Assembly (NCBI RefSeq): GCF_030866785.1
Contig: NZ_CP133018.1
Coordinates: 3,782,001 to 3,846,000, forward strand
DNA from: Agromyces protaetiae
Lineage (GTDB): Bacteria > Actinomycetota > Actinomycetes > Actinomycetales > Microbacteriaceae
Reading direction: 5' to 3'
Length of the DNA stretch: 64,000 nt
The translations under genes and the position numbers were made by a program. The notes beneath the pieces were generated by a model. That model had not been told where the DNA came from. It searched no databases and was given only the letters and a program-made list of their open reading frames with translations. Shown here piece after piece: positions 25,594 to 33,500 of the stretch. Position 1 is the stretch's first letter; every line of letters begins with the position of its first letter.

Positions 25594-25944
25594 CTAGTTC
25601 GTCCGCTCTGCAAATGGAGAGTCGAAGATATCGCCCTCGTGCTCCTCGACCCTGAGCCCGGCCGCGACGATCGGGAACCGCTTGCCAGCTGAGACAAGAA
25701 CGCGAAGGCGATCGATTTCGAACGGGCCAAACTCGGCCGTCACGGCAACCCGATCCGACTCGCGGTGAGCGTCGAGCGAGAGCCCCCTGAAAACTCTCGG
25801 GACGGCGAGATACTCGACGCCCACGAAGATGAAGTCAACGCTTCGTGTGGCGTCAAGGCCTCGTGGGCTGCGAATCAGGAGCGATCCGTGACTGACGCGG
25901 TACTCCCACAGCTGGAAACGTCGATCCGAGTAGTCGGCGTTCAT
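25594..25944 (-). CDS. Putative immunity protein E
   Basis: A 116-aa protein (SDRRFQLWEYRVSHGSLLIR, VDFIFVGVEYLAVPRVFRGL, DIFDSPF). ATG 25944 overlaps the stop of tip E (ATGA). Proteins with this RFQLWEYRVSHG start are, as far as I recall, small conserved cytosolic proteins of unassigned fold. Immunity is inferred from the overlap. Confidence 0.6.
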   Translation of the reverse strand: MNADYSDRRFQLWEYRVSHGSLLIRSPRGLDATRSVDFIFVGVEYLAVPRVFRGLSLDAHRESDRVAVTAEFGPFEIDRLRVLVSAGKRFPIVAAGLRVEEHEGDIFDSPFAERTN

Positions 25945-26115
25945 TCGAAGGGGCTCCCAACCTTCTGTCCGCCCTTCCAGTATTCCACGTTCGGGAAGGA
26001 ACCTCCGCGAAGTTGCAAGAGTTCCCAGTCAGTTGCGCCGCCTCCTCCAGAAGAAGCTCGAGTCAATCCGGGCCATACCTCGACGCTGTCAAGGTTGAAC
26101 ATGACCCGCTGATAT
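25941..26115 (-). pseudogene. Toxin tip E remnant
   Basis: Only about 55 C-terminal residues of a tip remain (YQRVMFNLDSVEVWPGLTR, SSGGGGATDWELLQLRGGSF, VEYWKGGQKVGSPFE). The upstream side is lost to an IS3-family fragment on the other strand. The stop overlaps immunity gene E. Confidence 0.5.
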
Positions 26116-26172
26116 GGGACGGGTGGGGGCTGCCGGGAGATAACGCCGCGATGAAAATCGTTCTGGTCAGTG

Positions 26173-26349
26173 CTGCAAACGAACGTGCTCAACCAGCAAC
26201 GCTGGGCGAACCGGCAGGAGCTGCGCCTGGCGATCGTGGTCTGGATCGAGCGGAAGTACCACCGACAACGAGCCCAAGACGCCCTCGGCGGATTGACGCC
26301 GATCGAGTTCGAGACGAAGCTAATCGAGCCGCGATCCCTCGCGGCCTAA
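26173..26349 (+). mobile_element. IS3-family transposase C-terminal fragment
   Basis: The last 58 codons of an OrfB-type DDE transposase: LNQQRWANRQELRLAIVVWI, ERKYHRQRAQDALGGLTPIE, ending LAA and a stop at 26349. The family end motif (YHRxRxQxALGxLTPxEFE) is clear. Everything upstream is missing. A likely IS end follows around 26355-26380. Confidence 0.75.
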
Positions 26350-26382
26350 ACCACACCTGTCACCGAAACCTTTCTCACGCCC

Positions 26383-26475
26383 CACCGGCGAAGGCGAACG
26401 CGAAGAACGTGTATGCGCCGAAGGGCATCCAAGAGAGCGAACGGCGCATTACCCACCACCAGACTCTCTCAGCAC
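26383..26475 (+). repeat. 93-bp exact duplicate of the tip A/immunity A junction
   Basis: Identical to 13638-13730, covering the last codons of tip A and the first codons of immunity A. It sits between the IS3 remnant and the Imm26 gene with no gene context of its own. It shows recent copying or gene conversion within the array. Confidence 0.9.
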
Positions 26476-26555
26476 GACTTCGCGACACTGCAGATGCCGG
26501 GCTACTCACCCGGCTGGTTTCGCCCACAGGACCGTTTCCGTCAACGACGAGCTCG

Positions 26556-27056
26556 TCAGTCGAAAAGGTCAGCAGTCGTCATACGCCCGGCAGGTTTGAG
26601 CTCTTCAAAGGCCTCGAGCCACGGGGCTAGCCCGAGCCAGGCGCGCAGGGCTTTTTCTAGCCGAACCGGCGCAACCGTTTTCCGGTACGGCAACAGTTCC
26701 GTCTCGACCTTGCTCGCGGGCCGCCGACGATCACCCGTGAAATCGACGACCTCGACATTCTCCGGCGTGCCAACCGCGACCTTATAGGCCGGCAATGGCA
26801 GATCGTCACCGACCGGTGCGTGGTCGACCACCGTCCAATGGCCAGCGTGCAATTTCCCGTCCAACGAGAGCGCCACGAACAGTATCGGCTGCCCCAACGC
26901 TTGGCGGGCATGCGCGCGAGCATCCTCCAATGACAGAACGGCCTCGAAGATCGCAAAATAGTATCCGGCGCCGCCGTACCTTGCGACGATCTGACCGACG
27001 CCCGCACGTCCGTCACCGACCGGGACAATAAACACATCACCAACGTTCAGCCTCAT
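26556..27056 (-). CDS. Imm26-family immunity protein H
   Basis: A 166-aa protein with the Imm26 pattern: VGDVFIVPVGDGRAGVGQIV, YYFAIFEAVL, ILFVALSLDGKLHAG. ATG 27056 overlaps the stop of toxin tip H (TGATG); two GTG codons just upstream are alternatives. Imm26 proteins protect against several polymorphic toxin nucleases. Its toxin survives only as a fragment, so this is close to an orphan immunity gene. Confidence 0.7.
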   Translation of the reverse strand: MRLNVGDVFIVPVGDGRAGVGQIVARYGGAGYYFAIFEAVLSLEDARAHARQALGQPILFVALSLDGKLHAGHWTVVDHAPVGDDLPLPAYKVAVGTPENVEVVDFTGDRRRPASKVETELLPYRKTVAPVRLEKALRAWLGLAPWLEAFEELKPAGRMTTADLFD

Positions 27057-27236
27057 CACCACAGATCTCCACCCGCGTCCATGTGCCTCTGATCGTTCAT
27101 CTGGTGCCGACGGTTCGCAAGGCCGCCGTCCGGATTGCCCGCGTTCGTCGGACCTCCTCCTCGGCGAATGAAGAACTCTTCCATCCGATCAAGTTGGGCG
27201 CCCGGCGCTGCTCGTCCAAGCTCTTGGAAGGGTAGT
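27056..27236 (-). pseudogene. Toxin tip H remnant
   Basis: About 60 C-terminal residues (LPFQELGRAAPGAQLDRMEE, RRGGGPTNAGNPDGGLANRR, HQMNDQRHMDAGGDLW). The 5' side is cut at about 27236 by the truncated IS5-type transposase. The stop overlaps the Imm26 gene. The family is not recognised. Confidence 0.5.
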
Positions 27237-27875
27237 CTTATCCGCGAGTACCCGGTCGGGGCGGGACCGTGGTCGGCCTCGTGCGCCGACGACGCGAATC
27301 TCGCTCAGCGTCGCCGTCAGCATGCGCGTGTCGGCCGCCTGCCCCGAGGTGAGGATGAATGCGAGAGCACGCCCTTTCCCATCACAGACCAGATGGCTCT
27401 TCGTCGTCAGCCCGCCTCGAGATCGGCCGATTGCGTGATCGGACGGCTCGTCACCGAACTTCTTGTAGTTCGATCCCGCCCCCTGTGGCGCGGGGCAGAG
27501 TGGCACCGTGCTGGTGCACACGCACGATCGTCGAGTCGATCGACGCGACCCAGTCGAGGTCCCCGGCCTGCTGAGCGATCGACTGCGTCTTCTCCAACAC
27601 GCGCGCCCAGACACCCTGCTCGGCCCACCTGTTGAAGTTCTTGTAGATCGTGTTCCAGTTCCCGAATCGCTCCGGCACGTCACGCCACGGCGCTCCGGTG
27701 CGGAATCGCCACGCCGTCGCTTCGACCACCGTGCGCCGATCCACCGGCGGTCGTCCGGTCGACTTCGCCTTCGGGAACAACGGGCCGTCACAGCCCAGAC
27801 CTCATCTGAGAGCACGTCGCGCGACACGCATCAAGCCTCGTTACGAGCGACTAGAAATGGGTTTAGCAACAGGCC
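27237..27875 (-). mobile_element. IS5-family (IS427-type) insertion sequence remnant
   Basis: A transposase in two or more registers: MSRDVLSDEVWAV at 27827, then GRPPVDRRTVVEATAWRFRT and APWRDVPERFGNWNTIYKNF in a second frame (27451-27780), then DEPSDHAIGRSRGGLTTKSH in a third. The OrfA/OrfB shift can be programmed in this group, but the early shift near 27790 is a true break. The 3' part after VLADK is lost. The outer end GGGTTTAGCAACAGGCC (27859-27875) abuts CTAG, a usual target of the group. Confidence 0.75.
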
Positions 27876-27933
27876 CTAGTCGAGACTGGCGTACAAATCT
27901 TCACCCGATGGGGTTGCGCTGTACCGGATGGAA
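27876..27933 (-). repeat. 58-bp copy of the immunity F gene end
   Basis: Matches 19029-19086 with one difference and encodes the same ending (SIRYSATPSGEDLYASLD, stop). The IS5 end lies exactly at the stop codon CTAG. It is the last trace of a second immunity F gene. A hairpin GGTCCTCC/GGAGGACC follows at 27936-27957. Confidence 0.85.
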
Positions 27934-28032
27934 TAGGTCCTCCTAAGACGGAGGACCCCAACCCGACACGACCCGGCATCTTTCCCACCTCCGCCGCCAG
28001 TGAGCTCGAACCCTCTAGGGATTGGAGTTCTG

Positions 28033-28269
28033 TCAGTCGTCACGCCGTCGCTTCTCGTCCTTCTCTGGGTCCCCCTCGGTTGGAGCATCCTCTCCGCGCC
28101 GTGCATCGCGGTATACGGACAGACAGTAGAGCCCAACAATCACGAGGCCCAACATGATGAGCGCCGGAAGGTACCACCAGGGCGCGCCTGTCCAGTCACG
28201 CAGAGAAGCCGACGCATCCAGGACCGTCGAACTGTTCGCGGCCACCGTGAATAAACTTGACGAGCTCAC
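28033..28269 (-). CDS. Small single-helix membrane protein
   Basis: 78 aa with one membrane helix (WWYLPALIMLGLVIVGLYCL) and a highly charged tail (DPEKDEKRRRDD). It starts at GTG 28269, six bases after the stop of the four-helix protein upstream, so the two are likely cotranscribed. Unknown role; possibly a second immunity component of cassette G. Confidence 0.5.
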   Translation of the reverse strand: MSSSSLFTVAANSSTVLDASASLRDWTGAPWWYLPALIMLGLVIVGLYCLSVYRDARRGEDAPTEGDPEKDEKRRRDD

Positions 28270-28275
28270 TGTCGA

Positions 28276-28677
28276 TCATTCAACTCGTGGTTGGCGCGCT
28301 CGCGGATGGCTTGCCGGGAGCCACAACAGCACGGCTGCGAGCACAGTCAGTAGTGCGCTCGCCCAGGTAAGCGGCCCACCTAAGAAGAGAAACTGCGTGA
28401 TCGCCACTGCAATCACAACGAACCGAACCCAACGAAATGCCAGCCAGGCGAATAGCGCACAGAGGAGAGGGGCGCCGACGTACCAGATGCTGGTGATGAT
28501 CGCGCCAGCCACGTAGAGCGCAGCCACCGATTGCGACACCGCCGACAGAGCCGGCGTCGTGAGCGCAAGCACAGCTTCCACCAGTGCGAGCACGGCACTA
28601 CCGAGCAGCGCGAACGCTGCCATAGTCATCCCCTGTGGACGAGGTGCCGACGCCGTCTGTCCAAGGTGGTGACTCAT
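28276..28677 (-). CDS. Putative immunity protein G, four-helix membrane protein
   Basis: 133 aa with four membrane helices (from MAAFALLGSAVLALVEAVLA to ASALLTVLAAVLLWLP). AGGAGAAGG lies directly before ATG 28677. It follows tip G by 7 bp. The frame is open upstream but overlaps tip G, so this start is preferred. Topology is like immunity A, but the sequence is different. Confidence 0.6.
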   Translation of the reverse strand: MSHHLGQTASAPRPQGMTMAAFALLGSAVLALVEAVLALTTPALSAVSQSVAALYVAGAIITSIWYVGAPLLCALFAWLAFRWVRFVVIAVAITQFLFLGGPLTWASALLTVLAAVLLWLPASHPRARQPRVE

Positions 28678-28684
28678 CCTTCTC

Positions 28685-29069
28685 CTACTGTCCATCGCCG
28701 CTAACCGCCGATACGTAAACGCTACGGCGTCGCGGGCGCGGGCGCGGGCGCGGGCGGCGACGTTCCCGGAGGTTCGGAACGTGGGGACGATTCCAGATCG
28801 CCAACTGGGCATCTGTGTATCCCTTCAGGCTCAACGCCCACTCGGCCGCGGATTGGGGATCGATCGCACCTGCATGCCGGGAACGCACTGAAGCGATGAC
28901 TTCGGGTGCGATCAACAACGAGCTCAGGCTTGTCCGGCTTGTCCAAACGTAAGGCACGTCGCGTTCCCAGGGGATACGCGTGAAACTTTCCACGGTGGTC
29001 GAGTTGCGATCAGTGATATCGACAAGCGCCGATCCTTCAGATTCGGTGACGGACTCCCGAAAGCAGGCT
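28685..29069 (-). pseudogene. Rhs-type toxin tip G (5' truncated), related to tip C
   Basis: About 125 C-terminal residues. The start (SALVDITDRNSTTVESFTRI, PWERDVPYVW) aligns with tip C (AIVQITVTNPTTIESFTRIP, WDREN), after which the two diverge. The tail is a run of Arg-Pro repeats encoded by four CGCGGG hexamers at 28731-28754, then SVYVSAVSGDGQ. Upstream of 29070 the sequence belongs to another gene. No core is attached. Confidence 0.55.
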
Positions 29070-29604
29070 ATGAAGCCACTGCAACCACCTCGTACGCGTG
29101 GGGGAGCGCTTCGACCAGGGCCCAGACTCCGAACGCGACAGCGACGCACGACACCGCAAGCGAAACACGGGCCTGCCCCGCACGGCGCCCGGCATGGCGC
29201 TGGCCATTGACGATGGCGATCACACTCACGAACACATTCCACACGGAGAGAAACAGAACCGCTGCGACACTCCCAGCCAGTAGCACGGCGCCCACAGTCG
29301 GGAGCATCGCGGCGCGAAGATCAATCGCAAGAACGAGGAGGGCGACGACTCCGGCGAGCGCGATGAACGACGCGATGAGCGTCGACCGTGCGATGGCATT
29401 CGTCGGCGAGTTGGGAAGTTGGTCCTTGTAGCTCTGCACGTAATCCGACACCACCGCGCGCGCTGCGCTTTCGCGGCGCGGCGGGCGGAACTCCGTGTCT
29501 GACCATCGGTAGCCATCCCACCACCGCTCGAGGTCTGATTCCTCAGGATCCTCGTACCAGCCCGGTTCAGGGCGTGGAGCGATCTCGTCGTACCCGCCGC
29601 GCAT
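29068..29604 (-). CDS. DUF2510-type membrane protein
   Basis: About 178 aa. The N-terminus has a DUF2510 motif (PGWYEDPEESDLERWWDGYR, W) found on many actinobacterial membrane proteins, followed by three or four membrane helices. ATG 29604 is chosen; GTG 29616 is possible. Its 3' end overlaps the truncated tip G by two bases. Function unknown. Confidence 0.7.
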   Translation of the reverse strand: MRGGYDEIAPRPEPGWYEDPEESDLERWWDGYRWSDTEFRPPRRESAARAVVSDYVQSYKDQLPNSPTNAIARSTLIASFIALAGVVALLVLAIDLRAAMLPTVGAVLLAGSVAAVLFLSVWNVFVSVIAIVNGQRHAGRRAGQARVSLAVSCVAVAFGVWALVEALPHAYEVVAVAS

Positions 29605-29748
29605 CAGCCCACCCACCTCGTTGCCGTCGCCCCGACGACGCCCTCGCTAGGAGCAAGTTTCCCCAAACCTCGCCGGGCATGACAAGAGTGCATCTTCCGC
29701 TGATACGAGATCAGGAACGAGAGGTGCTCGTGCCGTAGCACCACCCCG

Positions 29749-30402
29749 TCAGTTCGCTGCCCGGCTGGTGTCGATCGGTGCTTGAGCGCCGGGAAGATCA
29801 GCACACACGTCGCGCAACAGCGCTTGGTACATCGCTCCATCGAACGAACGAGGAAAGAAGGATGCCTCGCGCATCGGGATTATCGGGAGTTCCACCGCAC
29901 TGTCCTCGGCGTGAGTGCGAGCAAGCAGGGCTGTGAAGGTGCCAGCGTTGTGCGGGAGTTCTGCGAGTCGAAATCCACCTGGCACGATGTCCGCTTTGGC
30001 GGCGAGCTTCGGTCGGACGCCGATGAACCAGCAGACCCAGTCCCGGGTGATCACTGCCGACGCCACGTGCGGTGATTTGTAGCGTTGCGTGGTGTGTGCG
30101 CCCGCCTGGAACACGTGGTCGTCTTGAGACCGCAAGACCACCCGCAAGACAATGGCGTCCGGATACCGCCGCCGCAGCACGCTGAGCGCCTGGCGCGCGT
30201 TCCGGCGCTGCCACAGGAATCCGATCGCCAGGAGAATCGCCGAAAGGAGAAATGATCCGACGACGAGGTCAACCGCGTTGAACCCAAACTCGTGCTCCAC
30301 ACGCACTGCTCCAGAGATGCCCACGATCAGGCGCAACACGATCGCGGCGGCAGCCAGAGCGAGAACGACCCCGAGCACGTACCGAACAGCGTGTCGCTTC
30401 AT
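29749..30402 (-). CDS. Membrane protein with two N-terminal helices, unknown
   Basis: 217 aa with two helices (about 8-30 and 43-63) and a soluble C-terminal part (RRRYPDAIVLRVVLRSQDD, DWVCWFIGVRPKLAAKADIV). Predicted to be attached to the cytosolic face of the membrane. It is the last gene before the alpha-galactoside locus and is separated from it by two terminator-like hairpins. No known family is recognised. Confidence 0.6.
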   Translation of the reverse strand: MKRHAVRYVLGVVLALAAAAIVLRLIVGISGAVRVEHEFGFNAVDLVVGSFLLSAILLAIGFLWQRRNARQALSVLRRRYPDAIVLRVVLRSQDDHVFQAGAHTTQRYKSPHVASAVITRDWVCWFIGVRPKLAAKADIVPGGFRLAELPHNAGTFTALLARTHAEDSAVELPIIPMREASFFPRSFDGAMYQALLRDVCADLPGAQAPIDTSRAAN

Positions 30403-30460
30403 GGGCCAGTCGTTCCTCCTCGAACGTGGAAGCCAGGATCCAACGATCCTGACAGAACAC

Positions 30461-30490
30461 CACGGCGCTCCATCGGAATGGAGCGCCGTG
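30461..30490 (-). terminator. Terminator-like hairpin 1 after the wall-anchored hydrolase
   Basis: Perfect 13-bp stem CACGGCGCTCCAT/ATGGAGCGCCGTG with a 4-nt loop, 64 bp past the hydrolase stop. Confidence 0.7.
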
Positions 30491-30504
30491 TGCGCGGGAA
30501 GGCC

Positions 30505-30539
30505 GTGGCGGCCGGCACGTGATCCGTGCCGACCGCCAC
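30505..30539 (-). terminator. Terminator-like hairpin 2 after the wall-anchored hydrolase
   Basis: A 15-bp stem GTGGCGGCCGGCACG against CGTGCCGACCGCCAC, with one mismatch and a 5-nt loop, 15 bp past the stop codon. It forms a tandem pair with 30461-30490. Confidence 0.7.
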
Positions 30540-30553
30540 CTCATTGACCGGAG

Positions 30554-33500
30554 CTACTGCATGTCGTCGGCCGCGGGGTCGCCCGCGCCGCGCTTCTTCA
30601 TCCGGAGGGCCAGTCCGACCCCGGCCGCCGCGAGCCCGAGCGCGAGGAGCAGGCCGATCGGCACCGTGACACCGGTGTTGGCGAGCCAGCCGTCTCCGCC
30701 GCCGTCCTGGCCGCCCGGCCCACCGGGCTGGCCCGGCGTGCCCGGCTCGCCCGGTCCCGGCTGACCCGGACCACCCGGCTCGCCCGGACCACCCGGTTCA
30801 CCCGGTCCGCCCGATCCCACGACCTCGAACGGCGCGGATGGCGCGGAAGCCGGCGAGACACCGACGCCGTTCGTCGCGAGCACGCGTGCGACCCACACAC
30901 CGGCGGGCACGTCGTCCAGGCGTGCGCTCATCTCGGCGCCGAGGCCCTCGGACACCGTGAGCACCCGGGCCGGCTCGCCGACGCCGACCGCGTCGGCCGG
31001 CCACAGCTCGACCGAGTACGACGAGATCGCCGAACCGTTGTCGGCCGGAGCCGTCCACGACACCTCGACGGTCGATCCGTCGACGGTGGCCTCTGGGGCC
31101 GCGGGCGCGTCCGGCACCGAGACATCCGACCCATCGGTCGTCAGCACCAGCGGCGCGAACGCGATCCAGTCGACGTCGGGCGCAATCGCGTAGCCCTCGA
31201 GCACGACCTGCTCGTACATGCCGCCGCGCTCATCGATGACGATGGTCGGACGCGTGTTCCCGAAGGTCAGCGCTCCACCGTCGGTCGAGAGCTCCAGCGG
31301 CATGATCGCCTCCCAGAAGTTGGTCGCGGTGTACGTGTACCGGAACGTCGATCGCCCGACGAGCCCGTCACCCGCGCCTTCCTCCGTGGCCTGCAGCCCG
31401 AGGTCGACCACCTGCGGGTTGTAGTCGTGCGTGCCCTCGATGTCGTCGTTCGAGAAGTGCACGATCGCGTTGTACGAACCCGCCGCGTCGAAGCCGTCGA
31501 GCCGGGGAACCGTCATGGTGCCCTCGTTCTCGGGGTCGGCATCGGTGATGCCCAGCCCGGTCACGTACCCCGTGCCGCCGCCGTTGGTGAGCGCGTCACC
31601 GAACCCGGACACCTCGGCGGTGCCGTTGAGGCTCACCAGCTCGCCGTCTTCGGCCTCGATCCTGATGATGTGCTGGTCGCCCTCGACGGCACGCGTCGTC
31701 GAGAGTGCTGCGACGTGCGCACCGCCCGTGCTGCGAAGCTCGATCTCGGTGATGCCTTCCGGCAGGTGCACGCGGGCCTCCGACTCGGAGCCGCCCGAGA
31801 ACACCGTCGCGAGACGGCCGTCCACGTGCAGTTCGAGATCGCTGCCTTCCCAGTCGGCCACGATGTCGTAGTAGCCCGACTCGTACGACGAGACGTACAG
31901 GTCGGCTCGTTGCCCCGCTTCGACCACGACGGCACCGCTGTCGAGCACCGCACCATCGATCAGACGGAACGTGCTCGCCGGGTACTCGGTCCGCTCGGTG
32001 CTGACGTCGTCACCGACGCGCAGCAGCTCGAACCGGTCGAGCGTGACTCCGCCGTCCTCCGCTGCGCCGGGCAGCGGGGTCGCACCGTCGACGCTCGTGC
32101 GAAGGCTCAGGGTGTGCTCCCCCGCCTCGAGCTGCAGCGTGATCTCGGCGGTTCCACGAGCAACGGTCCGCACATTGGGTGGCCGTACGGCGTTCACGCC
32201 GTACTGCACGGTGTCGGCGTACTCGTCGTTCAGGAACACCGCGTGCTGGGCCGCGCGACCGGGGGTCGCGCCGAGCACGGTGAACCGGTAGAGCCCCGCC
32301 TCATCGACGGCCACGTCCCAGTCCGCACGCGAGGCAGCGGTACTGAATCCGGCGACATCGCCGTCGTTGGAGGCACGGTAGCCGCCCGGCGAGTTCCGGA
32401 CGTACGCGTCGGTGAGACGCGTGTGCTCCGCCTCGGCCACCAGCCGCGTCGACTGCGCCGTGAGTCCTGCGGCCACGTCGCGATCGCTCGCCGGAGTGAT
32501 GATGACCTGGAACGCGCTACTCGTCGCGGACGAGGGGACGCGCACGGTGAGCGAGCCGTCCTCCACCTCTGCCGAGTCGTACGCGGCGACCAGCCGCGGC
32601 GTCACCGCGACGCCGTCGGTGCCGTTGACGACGTTCTCACGGATCTCGACGTCGACCGCCGAACCGAAGGTCCCGGCGGGCAGGCCGCTGACCTGCAGTT
32701 CGCCGTCACGTCCCGCGGTAATGCCGCCCAGGATCACCTGGGCGCGGGCATTGCCCTCATCGATCGCAGCGATCGCCTTCTCCTGATTGGCGGTCACGCG
32801 TGCGGTCTCCGCACCGAGCAGATCGCTGTACCACTTGTACAGCCACCATCCGCCGTTGGCGGCGTTGACCTTCGCCTGGTTGTCCGACATGGTGCCCGAC
32901 GCGGTCCAGTACGCGCTCTGCGCGTAGATCTTCGCCGCCTCGAAGCCCGAGAACCACCGCAGGATGTTGGCGGGCGAACTCATGTCGGTGCTCGCACCCC
33001 ACTCCATGATGTTGATCTGCGGGATGTCCGCTTCGGCGATGCCGAGGTCGCGTGCGTACTGCCGGAACGCTTCGGCACGCGTCGGCATCCACTGGTAGCC
33101 GCGCAGCTCGTGCCAGACATACACATCGGGCACCGTGTCGGTCTCGATGGCCATCTCGAGGAACCGCTTGATGTTTCCCTCGCCGCGCCACACCGAGTCA
33201 CCGGGGCCCGCAATCTTCGGCGCCCCGAGGCCGTGACGGTCGTAGATCTCGTGGATCAGGTTCCACGCGGCCACCCAGTCCGACTCACCGTTCGGCGTGA
33301 AGCTGTCGGGCTGCCCGCCCTCGATGAGGTACCGGTTGTAGAGGCTGTCCGTCCGGAGCCACTGCAGGTCGAGCTCGTTGAACGGCTTGTAGACGTAGTC
33401 CTCGGCACGATCCGAGTCACGCGCGATGGTGTCGACGACGATCTCGAGCACCTCGAGGTAGTCCCAGACGCCGTTGCCGCCCTCGACGCGCTCCCCCGTG

